Program-made: the position numbers and the translations under genes | In this document: piece by piece, positions 15,905 through 25,103 of the stretch | Numbering within the stretch: the first letter of the stretch is position 1 | Layout: the number at the start of each line of letters is the position of its first letter | Assembly (NCBI GenBank): GCA_965262595.1 | Contig: OZ253548.1 | Coordinates: forward strand, 2,480,001-2,544,000 | Length of the DNA: 64,000 nt | Origin: CATQHB01 sp965262595 | GTDB taxonomy: Bacteria > Chloroflexota > Dehalococcoidia > Lucifugimonadales > UBA3495 | Direction of reading: 5' to 3' | Notes under the pieces: generated by a model | Databases searched by the model: none | What the model was told of the DNA's origin: nothing | The model's input: the letters and a program-made list of their open reading frames with translations, nothing else

Positions 15905-16279
15905 ATGCTAAAAACCGGATTGAAGACTGTTGGCATAGACCATACGGTGCTGCACGTCAGCGATTTGGCTCGTTCCAAGAGTTTTTACATGGACCTGCTG
16001 GGTCTAACCGTCAATCATGAGTCCTCCTGGCAGGCCTTTTTGTGGTGCGGCGACCAGATGGTGGTACTGTTTGAAGCGCCCCAGGGCACCCCGGTTAAGG
16101 CGGGCATCGAGCTTAACCACATGGCCTTGCGCCTCGAGTCCGGGACCTATGAAGAGGTGAAGGCGCATCTGGAGCAAAACGGCTGCACGGTAACCGGTCG
16201 GCCTGGCGACGACCGGTGCATTTACTTCAATGATCCGGACGGCCATCGTCTGCAACTGCTTTTGCCCGGCGAGGACTAG
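15905..16279 (+). CDS. VOC (glyoxalase/bleomycin resistance) family protein
   Basis: The 124-residue protein contains two beta-alpha-beta-beta-beta units. Likely metal ligands are the His in GIDHTVLHV, the Glu in VVLFEAP and the His in ELNHMALR. The fourth site, usually Glu in DGxxxEL, is Gln here (DGHRLQLL), so the metal site may be altered. The ATG at 15905 follows AGGAAGAG. An in-frame upstream extension runs through a repeat and was rejected. The agmatinase-like gene follows 24 nt later. Confidence 0.82.
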   Translation: MLKTGLKTVGIDHTVLHVSDLARSKSFYMDLLGLTVNHESSWQAFLWCGDQMVVLFEAPQGTPVKAGIELNHMALRLESGTYEEVKAHLEQNGCTVTGRPGDDRCIYFNDPDGHRLQLLLPGED

Positions 16280-16303
16280 ACTCGGATAGCTGGCGAGGGA
16301 GCG

Positions 16304-17287
16304 ATGACGGAACGGAATGACGCCAACCGGCCTGCGGAGCCTTCCGAGGAATCGTGGCCCATACTCAGGGCCCAGCCTCGAAGCTTCTTCAAGGCCCCCT
16401 TGTGCGCCAATTTGGATGACCTCAATGCCGACGTTGCCTTTATCGGTATGCCCTTCGACCAAGGGACGCTGGGGCGGCCCGGCGCGCGCTACGGCCCGGA
16501 CGCCGTCCGAGATGCGCCCCGGGCCTATTCTTACTCCGACCCCTTCGGCCGTCAGCAGGAAGCGGAGGGTTTTTTCAACATTGAGGCAGGCGAGGAGCTG
16601 CTGCGGGGCGTCACCATGGCCGACTGCGGCAACATTACTACCATCCCCTCCAACGTACACCGCAACTTTGACAAGCTGACCCAGGCGGTGGAAAAAGTGG
16701 TGGAGCGCGGCTCCTTTCCGGTGGTAGTGGGCGGCGACCATGCGATTACCTACCCGGTAGTGCGGGGATTGAGCCAGTTCGCCCCCCTGAACATCGTCCA
16801 CTTCGACGCCCACCTGGACTACAGCCACGACTACCAGGGAGAGCTATTCACCCACGGCAGCCCCATCCGCCGCTGCCGGGAACTGCCTCTGGTCAACCAC
16901 ATAACCTCGGTAGGCATTCGCACCGCCCGTCGCCAGCCCTATGAGGATTCGCAGCGGGATGGCAGCCTGATTATCACCACCGGCCAGTTTCGCCAACTGG
17001 GGCCGACCGGGGTAGTGGCCCAAATCCCCCGGGGCGAGAACCTGTATATCACGCTGGACATTGACGTGATGGACCCCAGCCAGGCCCCGGGCACCGGCAC
17101 GCCGGAGATTGGCGGCCTGTTCTACCAGGAAATGCGGGAGTGTCTGGTGGCCCTGGTGGCCCAAAGCAACCTGATTGGCTTTGACCTGGTGGAGGTTGCC
17201 CCGCCCTACGACTCCTCCGAGCTGACCAGCCAGTTAGGAGCGGCTTTCATAATTGACATTCTGGCGGCCCGCTTCCCCAGCAAGTAA
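16304..17287 (+). CDS. speB: Agmatinase/arginase-family ureohydrolase
   Basis: This binuclear-Mn hydrolase of 327 residues removes urea from a guanidino substrate, probably agmatine to putrescine. All ligands are visible: H146 (GGDHA), D168, H170 and D172 (HFDAHLD), and D252 and D254 (DIDVMDP). The family signature APGTGTPE follows. The preceding VOC gene is probably co-transcribed. Related ureohydrolases (guanidinobutyrase, proclavaminate amidinohydrolase) share these motifs, so agmatine is an inference. Confidence 0.88.
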   Translation: MTERNDANRPAEPSEESWPILRAQPRSFFKAPLCANLDDLNADVAFIGMPFDQGTLGRPGARYGPDAVRDAPRAYSYSDPFGRQQEAEGFFNIEAGEELLRGVTMADCGNITTIPSNVHRNFDKLTQAVEKVVERGSFPVVVGGDHAITYPVVRGLSQFAPLNIVHFDAHLDYSHDYQGELFTHGSPIRRCRELPLVNHITSVGIRTARRQPYEDSQRDGSLIITTGQFRQLGPTGVVAQIPRGENLYITLDIDVMDPSQAPGTGTPEIGGLFYQEMRECLVALVAQSNLIGFDLVEVAPPYDSSELTSQLGAAFIIDILAARFPSK

Positions 17288-17331
17288 CGGCTCCACGCAG
17301 GTTCCCGGTGTACGGGACCAGGAATCCAAAC

Positions 17332-17391
17332 ATGGATGGACCGGATATACAGGATTAAACGCAAGAAACTATCCTGTGTATTCTGTCCATC
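17332..17391. repeat. Inverted repeat of the ATCCTGT...CTGTCCAT type
   Basis: The left arm ATGGATGGACCGGATATAC continues with AGGAT and pairs with the right arm ATCCTGTGTATTCTGTCCAT, giving a long near-perfect hairpin. Elements of this kind (ATCCTGT-ATCCTGTCCAT) recur in intergenic regions of many bacterial phyla. It lies just upstream of the btpA-like gene. Confidence 0.75.
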
Positions 17392-17413
17392 GGTGCGATT
17401 AAAAGGGAATAAT

Positions 17414-18229
17414 ATGCACCCAGTATTCGGGAAAGGCAAAGTCTTCATCGGCGTTATCCATTTGCCGCCCCTGCCCGGCTCTCCCCGTTGGGCCGGCGAT
17501 ATGGCGTCCGTTCTGGAACGGGCGGAACGCGAGGCGCAAGTCCTGGAACAGGGCGGGGCCAACGGAATCATTGTGGAGAATTTTGGGGATGCTCCCTTTC
17601 GCATTGGCCGGGTGGAGCCGGAAACGGTGGCGGCGATGACCCGGGCCGTTGACCGGGTATGCCGCACGACTTCTCTGCCGGTGGGGGTAAATATGCTGCG
17701 CAGCGACGCCATATCCGCTTTGGCCGTGGCGGTGGCCGCCGGCGCCCGTTTCATCCGGGTCAACGTCCACTACGGCACCATGGCTGCCGATGAAGGGCTG
17801 GTAACCGGCGAGGCCTTTGAGACGCTGCGGCGGCGCCGACTGCTGGACGCCGACTCCAACGTCGCAATTCTGGCCGACGTTCTGGTAAAGCACGCCGTCC
17901 CCCTCGGAGACCCGGATTTGGGACTGGTGGCCCGGGAGACAGCCTACCGGGGCCTGGCCGACGGGTTGATCGTCACCGGCCCGGTTACCGGCCTCCCGGC
18001 CGAGTCCGACGACGTGGCAACAGTGCGTCGGGCCGTACCCGACCGGCTGCTGCTGGTGGGCAGCGGGGTGGACGCCGCCAACGCCGCCCAATTTCTGACC
18101 CATGCCGATGGCGCAATAATCGGCACCAGCCTGAAGCAGGACAGCATGATTGCCAACCCAATAGACCCGGAGCGGGTAAGAGCCACCGCTGCGGCGTTTG
18201 AGGGAGAGGGTAGGGGCAATGAAGTATAA
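17414..18229 (+). CDS. BtpA/SgcQ-family TIM-barrel protein
   Basis: The 271-residue protein matches the BtpA family by its opening FIGVIHLPPLPGSPRW, the NGIIVENFGDAPF segment and LLVGSGVDAANAAQFLTHADGAIIGTSLK near the end. BtpA helps photosystem I accumulation in cyanobacteria, but many non-phototrophs carry homologues of unknown or sugar-related (SgcQ) function. The ATG at 17414 follows AAGGGA. The last 11 nt overlap the start of the first methyltransferase gene. Longer upstream starts lie inside the inverted repeat and were rejected. Confidence 0.82.
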   Translation: MHPVFGKGKVFIGVIHLPPLPGSPRWAGDMASVLERAEREAQVLEQGGANGIIVENFGDAPFRIGRVEPETVAAMTRAVDRVCRTTSLPVGVNMLRSDAISALAVAVAAGARFIRVNVHYGTMAADEGLVTGEAFETLRRRRLLDADSNVAILADVLVKHAVPLGDPDLGLVARETAYRGLADGLIVTGPVTGLPAESDDVATVRRAVPDRLLLVGSGVDAANAAQFLTHADGAIIGTSLKQDSMIANPIDPERVRATAAAFEGEGRGNEV

Positions 18230-19382
18230 TGAATCTATGGCTATTAGGACTGGCAAGAATTCCCACGAGGCTATAGCCCTCTCCGAGATTGATTGGAATT
18301 TTCCTGACCGGGTTACACACAGTGCCATTGAAGGAGTGCATCCTTACCCGGCAAAGTTCATAGCGGAGATTCCGCGGACGCTTTTGACCATTCTGCCAGT
18401 CCCAGTAGGAACAGCAGTTCTCGACCCTTTCTGTGGAAGTGGTACGACGCTTGTCGAGAGTCAAAGGCGCATTGTGCCTAGCATAGGAATAGACCTAAAC
18501 CCTATCGCAGATTTAATTTCCCGTGTCAAGACTTCAGCAGTCCCAGATCATATTGAAGAGGTTATAGAACTAACAAAAGACTTAGCTTGTCGTCTGGATT
18601 CCGTCCGCGTGCCGAATATTCCAAATCTGGACCATTGGTTCAAGAAGCCTGTACAAATTGCGTTGGCTTCCTGTGGAACTGCCGTCGCATCAGCCCCGCC
18701 TGAATATCGCGATATACTGCGTTTGGCCCTTTCCAGTATAATAGTGCGAGTATCGAACCAGGAAAGCGACACGCGTTACGCTGCAGTAAATAAGGACGTA
18801 GATTGTGAAAGTGTGTTCTCTGGTTTCATATCTGCAGCTCGTAGGATAACGAGAGCCCTTCTGAAACGCGACTACGTTCTGTCACAGTCAACTGTGATCA
18901 ATGCAGATACACTCCAAATTCCCGCCAGAGATATTCACAGCCCTGTCAGTTTAGTCATTACTTCTCCACCTTATCCCAATGCCTATGAGTACTGGCTTTA
19001 CCACAAATATCGGATGTGGTGGCTAGGTTTTGACCCGCTGGCAGTGAAACAGTCTGAAATAGGAGCTCGTGCTCACTTCTTTAAGCGGAACCCTCATACT
19101 GCCAAGCATTTCGTTGGTCAAATGACTAAAGCCTTCGGTTTGTTGCGCTCTGTCGTAATTCCTGGTGGATTTGCATGCTTCTTGATGGGGCGGTCCAGAA
19201 TTCGCGGTAGAGAAATAGATAATGCCTCAATCATTGAGTTCGTAGCTCTTTCATCCGGATTTTCCCCCGTCTTTCGAACTGAGAGAGTTATTGCAAGGAA
19301 TCGGAAGTCCTTTAACTTATCCCACGCCAGGATCAAAACCGAAACCGTCTTGGTCTTTAGGCGATTGGCAACTAAACCATGA
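18219..19382 (+). CDS. DNA methyltransferase 1 of a BfiI-like R-M system
   Basis: The 387-residue SAM-dependent enzyme has the SAM motif DPFCGSGT at 69-76, preceded by HPYPAKF at 41-47. The catalytic motif TSPPYPNAYEYW is at 248-259 (SPPY 249-252). SPPY is typical of N4-cytosine methyltransferases, although some N6-adenine enzymes have it. The order of SAM motif before SPPY, with about 170 residues between, is a permuted layout. The DNA is visibly AT-richer than its neighbours. I chose ATG 18219 after GAGGGTAGGGG. The gene ends in an ATGA overlap with the second methyltransferase. Confidence 0.85.
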   Translation: MKYNESMAIRTGKNSHEAIALSEIDWNFPDRVTHSAIEGVHPYPAKFIAEIPRTLLTILPVPVGTAVLDPFCGSGTTLVESQRRIVPSIGIDLNPIADLISRVKTSAVPDHIEEVIELTKDLACRLDSVRVPNIPNLDHWFKKPVQIALASCGTAVASAPPEYRDILRLALSSIIVRVSNQESDTRYAAVNKDVDCESVFSGFISAARRITRALLKRDYVLSQSTVINADTLQIPARDIHSPVSLVITSPPYPNAYEYWLYHKYRMWWLGFDPLAVKQSEIGARAHFFKRNPHTAKHFVGQMTKAFGLLRSVVIPGGFACFLMGRSRIRGREIDNASIIEFVALSSGFSPVFRTERVIARNRKSFNLSHARIKTETVLVFRRLATKP

Positions 19383-20860
19383 AACTAACGTGGCACAACT
19401 ATCGCTATTATCCTTATGAACGTGAGTTAGGGGTAAGAGAAACAACGACCTTGCTCCCAAGTGTCGAAATCAAAGAGGCTTTATACGGTCTCGAAGTGAC
19501 TGGCCACTTTGACCCCGAAATGGCCAAACGCCTAACCTATTTCTCTGGTATGAGCAACGAGAATTCCTTCACCCCAACTATACAAGAGCGTCTGGAAGCT
19601 CCTGCACGTGAAGGCAAGAAACGACAGGCTACGCGCTATTCAGTCCATGGGCTGCATGAGTATAAGGGCAAGTTTAACCCACAGGTGGTCAAGTCCCTAT
19701 TAAACATCTTTGAAATGCATCCAGGCCATAACGTTTTCGACCCATTCTGCGGGAGTGGCACTACTCTTGTTGAAGCCACGCACCTAGGAATCCGTAGCTT
19801 TGGAGCAGATCTGAACCCACTTGCTGTATACGTCGCCAATGCAAAACTTCTGGCTCTAAGGACTCCTTTCGTCTTTTTGAGTTCTGCGTTGGAACGAATA
19901 GTAGCAAGGGTCCAACAAACAAAGGATTGGATAATCCGCAAGGAGAACAATTCCCGTAGTAACTACCTTGAGAATTGGTTTGATCCTAATATACTTCGTA
20001 CTCTTGAGACATTACGAACCAATATAGAAACCACAACAGGCCCTCTTGCCCCGGTGTTTTTAGTAATCGCCAGTAATTTGCTGCGCGATTATTCCTTGCA
20101 GGACCCTCACGACCTTAGGATCCGCCGTCGAAAATCGCCATTGCCTGAAACACCCTTTGTGAAAGCATTCTTGGACTCAGCTGCGGAAATCCTTACCCGT
20201 ATTAGAAATACACAATCCGAAATAGCGACAGGGCTGGAATTGGGCGAGGCACGTATATGCGATGTGACATCCCTTTCACCTCAAGAAATACCCGGGCATT
20301 TTGACGCGGCTATCACCAGTCCGCCTTACGCCATGGCTTTGCCTTACGTTGATACCCACCGGTTGTCACTAGTTTGGCTTGGCTTGCTAGAAGCCAGCCG
20401 CATTCGAGAGTTAGAGTCAGAAATGATTGGCGGTAGAGACATCCGAGGTGAGCTTCGAATCAAAGCTCTTGAGGACCAGAATACGAATGTAGCTGGACTG
20501 CCTGAGGAGGTAGCAGGGTTTTGCTCGATGCTGAAACAGGCTATTGGGCCTGAAGATGGCTTTCGGAGAAAGGCAGTTCCCACTTTGCTTTACCGATATT
20601 TTGTAGCCATGCGGGACAGCCTTTGTGCCATTCGCAAGGCTATGAAACCAGGAGCGCCCTTCGGATTGATCGTTGGACACAACCATACTATCCTCAATGG
20701 GGTAAAGTATCGTATCGACACGCCAACACATATAACTAATCTAGCTGAAAATATCGGTTGGTATGTAGAAGAGAGAATGATTCTCCAAACCTATCAACGC
20801 TATGGCTACCACATGAAGAACGCTATTTCAGCCGAGTCCTTAATCATTCTACGCGCGTGA
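19379..20860 (+). CDS. DNA methyltransferase 2 of a BfiI-like R-M system
   Basis: This 493-residue protein is built like methyltransferase 1: HGLHEYKGKFNP at 90-101, the SAM motif DPFCGSGT at 121-128 and SPPYAMALPYVDTHR from S314. It overlaps gene 1 by ATGA, so translation is coupled. Two methyltransferases next to one nuclease suit an asymmetric recognition site, where each strand needs its own enzyme. One sampled 60-base line of this gene is 42 percent GC by hand count. Target base and site cannot be read from the sequence. Confidence 0.87.
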   Translation: MKLTWHNYRYYPYERELGVRETTTLLPSVEIKEALYGLEVTGHFDPEMAKRLTYFSGMSNENSFTPTIQERLEAPAREGKKRQATRYSVHGLHEYKGKFNPQVVKSLLNIFEMHPGHNVFDPFCGSGTTLVEATHLGIRSFGADLNPLAVYVANAKLLALRTPFVFLSSALERIVARVQQTKDWIIRKENNSRSNYLENWFDPNILRTLETLRTNIETTTGPLAPVFLVIASNLLRDYSLQDPHDLRIRRRKSPLPETPFVKAFLDSAAEILTRIRNTQSEIATGLELGEARICDVTSLSPQEIPGHFDAAITSPPYAMALPYVDTHRLSLVWLGLLEASRIRELESEMIGGRDIRGELRIKALEDQNTNVAGLPEEVAGFCSMLKQAIGPEDGFRRKAVPTLLYRYFVAMRDSLCAIRKAMKPGAPFGLIVGHNHTILNGVKYRIDTPTHITNLAENIGWYVEERMILQTYQRYGYHMKNAISAESLIILRA

Positions 20861-20866
20861 TATGGC

Positions 20867-21934
20867 ATGAACGAGTTGGCACTCCATCCTCACGTTTACG
20901 CCACAGGCAGAAGTACGGGATTACTTCCAATGCTTGAGCGTATCTGGGTTCAAGAACACACTCCAGGTGACGGCATTTTTTATATTGTGTCGGGGTTTGC
21001 AAATTACAACGGAGGGGTGCGTTTCTTTCCTACTTTCCGGCTCCATATTGGGAATGGGGGGCGTGTCATAGCAGTCTTTGGAGGCAGTACGAGGCAGAGG
21101 CTTACTAGCCGACAAATTGTCCGTGAATTACTTGATTGTGGTGTCGAAGTCCACATTATAAACCGCAAACGCTTGATGCACGCTAAATCGTACGGAGTTG
21201 TCAATGCTGAAGGTCAGATGCTTATAGTTACTAGTGGGAACTTCACAGGCCCGGGTATGTCGCAAAATGTTGAGATGTCGGTACTCCTCGACCGCCCAAG
21301 TACTGCTGAAGTCGGTTTTTCTTGGCCTGTAATGCTCAATAATATACTGGAGCAAAATTGGGAGGTGTATCAGCCAGACTTGAATACTCCGGCAAATCCG
21401 GTATGGGAACTGCTTTACGATGAGCAGGCAGCTAACATAGTTCTTGATGAAACTGAAGAGGTCACAATGATATTGCGGTTGGGAGGCGCGGATACAGCCC
21501 GTATTATGGCTGTACCTGGCACCAACGCAGCCAGAGGGACACAATACTTTTGGCTCAGTAGAGACTGCTACGATTTCTTCCCTCCTCTTACTATTCTCAA
21601 TCGACGTGGTTACAAGGCAACTTATTCCTGCATTGTGAATATGCGATACGTTGACCTTGACACTGAACAAGAGTGTCGGGTTACCTTTGAGGCCGAGAAT
21701 AACCTTGATTTTCGGCTGGGTACTGGCCCTTTGCGCTATACTCACCTAGCAAGGGATGGCACTATCGCTGCTATTACACGCTTAGGAGAGAGAAACTACG
21801 AACTACGCCTTTACAATCAGGGTAGTAGGCAACACACCTTGCTAACTACCTACGCAGTCCATTTTATCGGCAATAAGGGAAAACGATACGGCTTCCTCTC
21901 CAACGATACCTTCGACAATATCATAGAAAATTAG
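20867..21934 (+). CDS. PLD-fold type II restriction endonuclease, BfiI/NgoFVII-like
   Basis: The 355-residue protein has a phospholipase D-type active site: H105 and K107 (LMHAKSYG), N125 (TSGNFTGPG) and E136 (NVEMSVLL). This H-K-N-E set is the one expected for BfiI-type enzymes, which cut DNA without metal ions as dimers. The C-terminal half (from about 190) would be the DNA-recognition part, and the total length is close to BfiI. It starts 6 nt after methyltransferase 2. With two methyltransferases this matches the three-gene layout known for the BfiI system. Confidence 0.85.
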   Translation: MNELALHPHVYATGRSTGLLPMLERIWVQEHTPGDGIFYIVSGFANYNGGVRFFPTFRLHIGNGGRVIAVFGGSTRQRLTSRQIVRELLDCGVEVHIINRKRLMHAKSYGVVNAEGQMLIVTSGNFTGPGMSQNVEMSVLLDRPSTAEVGFSWPVMLNNILEQNWEVYQPDLNTPANPVWELLYDEQAANIVLDETEEVTMILRLGGADTARIMAVPGTNAARGTQYFWLSRDCYDFFPPLTILNRRGYKATYSCIVNMRYVDLDTEQECRVTFEAENNLDFRLGTGPLRYTHLARDGTIAAITRLGERNYELRLYNQGSRQHTLLTTYAVHFIGNKGKRYGFLSNDTFDNIIEN

Positions 21935-21979
21935 CGGATGTGGGAACCCAACATCCCACTCCCCCGGAGGTAACCCGCC

Positions 21980-23566
21980 ATGCCGTCCCTCAAAGCTGAC
22001 ACCGTTATTCGCAATGCCAACATTATTACAATCAACCCGGCCCAACCCAGAGCCACCGACCTGGCCATGCTGCACGGGCGGTTTGTTGCCGTGGGCGGGG
22101 CCGATGACGTGGCCGATTGGGTGGGGCCGGACACTCGGACGCTGGACCTGGCCGGCAAGACCGTTCTGCCCGGCTTTATTGACGCCCATATTCACGTCCT
22201 GAGCAGCGGCGTCCGCCACGTTATGGCCGCCGACTGCGCTCAGCCTACCATCGCCGCAATCCAGGCGGAACTGCGGGAACGGGCTGCTGCCACCCCCGTC
22301 GGCCAGTGGGTGCAGGGGTTCAAGTTTGACGATACCAAGACGGCGGAGAACCGCTTTCTCGACCGTGCCGACCTGGACGCGGTCAGCGTCGAGCATCCCA
22401 TCCTGGTCTCCCATCGGGCCGGCCACGTTTACTATATGAACGGCAGGGGAATGGAGTTGGCCGGTTTTACCCGGGACACTCCTGACCCACCGGGCGGGCG
22501 TTTCGGTCGGGACGCCGCTACCGGCGAACTGGACGGTGTGGTCTATGAGCGGGCCGTTGAGCCGCTGCGGAATGGGCTGATTCCGATAGAAACCCCGGAA
22601 ATCCGCCGCCAGGGACTCAAGACCATTTGCGAAATGCTGAACCGGGCGGGGCTGACCAGCGTTCACGACGCCCGGGTTACCGCCGAGGAATTCGCCACCT
22701 ACCAGGAGGGCCGGGAGAGCGGCGACCTGTCATTGAGGGTCTATGCCCTGATGTATTACCCCCACTTTCCGGCGCTGCGGGCCGCGGGACTGAAAACCGG
22801 ACTTGGCGATGACCGGCTGCGCATCGGCGGCATCAAAATGGTGGCCGACGGAGCCATTGCCGCCCGCACCGCCTATATGTCCGCCCCCTATGAGGGCAGC
22901 CCCTGCGACCACGGCATCCTGGCGATGGACGCCGACGAGATAAATGAGCAGGTTATGGCGATGCACCAGGCCGGGTTTCAGGTGTGTATCCACGCCAACG
23001 GGGATAGCGCCATAGAAATGGTGGTTTCGGCTTACGAGCGGGCGCAGGCGGCTTATCCGCGCCCCAACCCGCGTCACCGCATTGAGCACTGTACCCTGGT
23101 CAACCCGGACTTGCTGCGGCGGATGGCGGCCCTGGGCTGCGTGGCCACGCCCTTCTGCACTTACGTCTATTATCACGGGGAGAAGATGCCTTTCTACGGT
23201 GCGGAACGGCTGCGCTGGATGTTTGCCCAGCGTTCTTTCCTGGACTACGGTATCACCGCCACCGGCGCCACCGACTACCCGCCCGGCCCGTATGAGCCGC
23301 TGATGGGCATCCAAAGCTGTGTTACCCGCACCGACAGCGAGGGCCGGGTGTGGGGCGAAAACCAGAAGATAACGGTCGAGGAAGCCCTGCGGATTTACAC
23401 CCTCAACGGGGCCTACGCCGGCTTCGAGGAAAACATTAAAGGCTCCATCGAGCCGGGCAAGCTGGCCGACCTGGTGGCGCTGGGCGCCGACCCCACCCAG
23501 GTTGACCCGATGACGATTAAAGATATTCCGGTGGAGATGACGGTGGTTGGGGGAGAGGCGGTTTAA
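21980..23566 (+). CDS. YtcJ-like amidohydrolase (amidohydrolase 3 family)
   Basis: The 528-residue metal-dependent hydrolase has DTVIRNANIITINP at the start, the metal motif LPGFIDAHIHVL near residue 70, and late segments RHRIEHCTLVNPDLLRRMAALG and GITATGATDYPPGP. Members hydrolyse amide or similar C-N bonds; substrates are rarely known. The ATG at 21980 follows CGGAGG. The gene has the high GC of the chromosome and lies between two AT-richer segments (the R-M cassette and the DUF3644 gene). Confidence 0.88.
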   Translation: MPSLKADTVIRNANIITINPAQPRATDLAMLHGRFVAVGGADDVADWVGPDTRTLDLAGKTVLPGFIDAHIHVLSSGVRHVMAADCAQPTIAAIQAELRERAAATPVGQWVQGFKFDDTKTAENRFLDRADLDAVSVEHPILVSHRAGHVYYMNGRGMELAGFTRDTPDPPGGRFGRDAATGELDGVVYERAVEPLRNGLIPIETPEIRRQGLKTICEMLNRAGLTSVHDARVTAEEFATYQEGRESGDLSLRVYALMYYPHFPALRAAGLKTGLGDDRLRIGGIKMVADGAIAARTAYMSAPYEGSPCDHGILAMDADEINEQVMAMHQAGFQVCIHANGDSAIEMVVSAYERAQAAYPRPNPRHRIEHCTLVNPDLLRRMAALGCVATPFCTYVYYHGEKMPFYGAERLRWMFAQRSFLDYGITATGATDYPPGPYEPLMGIQSCVTRTDSEGRVWGENQKITVEEALRIYTLNGAYAGFEENIKGSIEPGKLADLVALGADPTQVDPMTIKDIPVEMTVVGGEAV

Positions 23567-23670
23567 GGGGGGTAGGAAGGATTCAATTGATAGAATAGTC
23601 TAGATGCTCTCCCATCATCAGAATTTCTAAATGAGCATCCATTATCCATTTAGGGAATTGGAGAGATGCC

Positions 23671-24744
23671 ATGAAAAGATTATCTCGAGATGTTAGGGAG
23701 TGCCTAAACAAGGCTCGGGAATCGGCTATTTTGGCAGTGGGTACTTATAACCAACCCGGAACGGTGTTTAGATCCGGAGGATACATAGTCCTCATGGTTA
23801 CAGCTTGGACCGCCTTATTTCACGGAATTTTCCTAAGAGATAAGGTCAAGCCTTTTCACGTCAAGACAAGAAAGGACAATTATATTCGGTATGAAATAAT
23901 AGATGGGGACTACAAAGCTTGGGAACTATCGGAGTGCGTTAGGCAGTTCTATAAAGGACAAGATACTCCAGAACGCAAGAATCTTGAGTTTTTCATTGGG
24001 CTAAGAAATAAGATCGAGCATAGAAATATGCCTGAGCTTGATGACAGAATATTCGGCGAATGCCAAGCTTTACTCTTCAACTTTGAAACTCTAATGGAGA
24101 AAGAGTTCGGCTCTTCCAACGCTCTTAACGACAGTTTGACAGTATCTCTACAGTTCTCTCGAGTGACTCCTGAAGGAAAATCAAGGGCCCTTAGGGAATT
24201 GCAAAGCAGAAACTATCCATCTGTCAAAAAGTACGTTGAGAAATTTAGAAGCGGCCTTTCATCCGACATAGGACAAAGCATGGAATATAGTTTTCGGGTT
24301 TTCCTAATCCCGAAAACAGGCAATCATGCCAATACCTCAGATGTAGCTATGGAGTTCATCAATGTAAGTGCCCTTGACGACACTGCTAAAGGAGAAATTG
24401 AGCAGGCAATAACATTGCTTAAGACCAAGGAAACCGCGGTGGCGCATCCCGGGCAAATGAAACCGGGTCAAATCGCAGAGAAAGTCAATCAGCAACTCGG
24501 GTTCAAGTTCGGTACCCACGAGCATACGCTTTGCTGGAAATACTTCAAAATCAGACCTCCATCTAATGCTCAAGACCCAAAGGAGTGTGACATCCGTTAC
24601 TGTCAGTATGATGTGCCTCATGGAGACTACATATATACCGACGAATGGGTAGAGAAGTTAGTCACCGAACTATCTAATAAAGAAAAGCGCATAGAAATAT
24701 TGGGGAAAGATCCCCTAGCTCCTCCAGAGGAGACGGACTCGTAG
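23671..24744 (+). CDS. DUF3644-like protein with HEPN-type RxxxxH motif
   Basis: The 357-residue protein resembles DUF3644 proteins. An all-helical N-terminal part contains LRNKIEHRN with R112-x4-H117, the signature of HEPN ribonucleases. Many HEPN proteins are toxins or defence effectors. The C-terminal half includes a possible DNA-binding stretch (GQIAEKVNQQLGFKFGTHEHTLCWKYF). Base composition is low in GC (40 percent in one sampled line), suggesting transfer. No antitoxin partner is adjacent. The ATG at 23671 follows GGAGAG. Confidence 0.7.
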   Translation: MKRLSRDVRECLNKARESAILAVGTYNQPGTVFRSGGYIVLMVTAWTALFHGIFLRDKVKPFHVKTRKDNYIRYEIIDGDYKAWELSECVRQFYKGQDTPERKNLEFFIGLRNKIEHRNMPELDDRIFGECQALLFNFETLMEKEFGSSNALNDSLTVSLQFSRVTPEGKSRALRELQSRNYPSVKKYVEKFRSGLSSDIGQSMEYSFRVFLIPKTGNHANTSDVAMEFINVSALDDTAKGEIEQAITLLKTKETAVAHPGQMKPGQIAEKVNQQLGFKFGTHEHTLCWKYFKIRPPSNAQDPKECDIRYCQYDVPHGDYIYTDEWVEKLVTELSNKEKRIEILGKDPLAPPEETDS

Positions 24745-24832
24745 CCAGAATTGTATTCGATTAGGGAAAGCTACTTACAGTTCGGTTGTAGATATACGGC
24801 AATTGAATCTGGCCAGTAGCGGGGAGGTTGCC

Positions 24833-24976
24833 ATGGCGCCGATAAGAGTGGTAATCAACGGGGCAACTGGAAAGCTGGGCATGGAGACCGTGGCCCATGT
24901 TATGACATCCCAAGTCCGCCCGGCAACCGAGGAAGATATGGCTAACGACCGTTTCTGGAAGAAGGCTGAAGTTTAG
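24833..24976 (+). pseudogene. Short remnant resembling the start of dapB
   Basis: The ORF encodes 47 residues. The first 24 (opening MAPIRVVINGATGKLGMET) look like the NAD(P)-binding start of dihydrodipicolinate reductase, with GATGKLG as the Rossmann loop. The next 23 do not follow that family, and the frame then stops at TAG. A good ribosome site (GGGGAGG) precedes the ATG. It is most likely an internal-deletion remnant, although a real small protein cannot be excluded. Confidence 0.5.
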
Positions 24977-24994
24977 GGCCCTCTCCCCCTAATT

Positions 24995-25072
24995 CCGGGA
25001 AAAGGCGGGGCCGTGGCTGCGGGTCTGTTCTTTCACCGACCGCAGAAAGACATAGCCCCACCTTATTCCCTG
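24995..25072. repeat. Long imperfect hairpin downstream of an oxidoreductase gene
   Basis: GGGAAAAGGCGGGGC (24997-25011) pairs with GCCCCACCTTATTCCC (25055-25070) with two mismatches. Inside, CTGCGGGTC nearly pairs with GACCGCAG. It lies after the stop of the minus-strand LLM gene and could end or stabilise its transcript. It has no T-run. Confidence 0.5.
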
Positions 25073-25103
25073 GTGTTCCAGCATGACCTTTGGAGGCCCT
25101 CGC

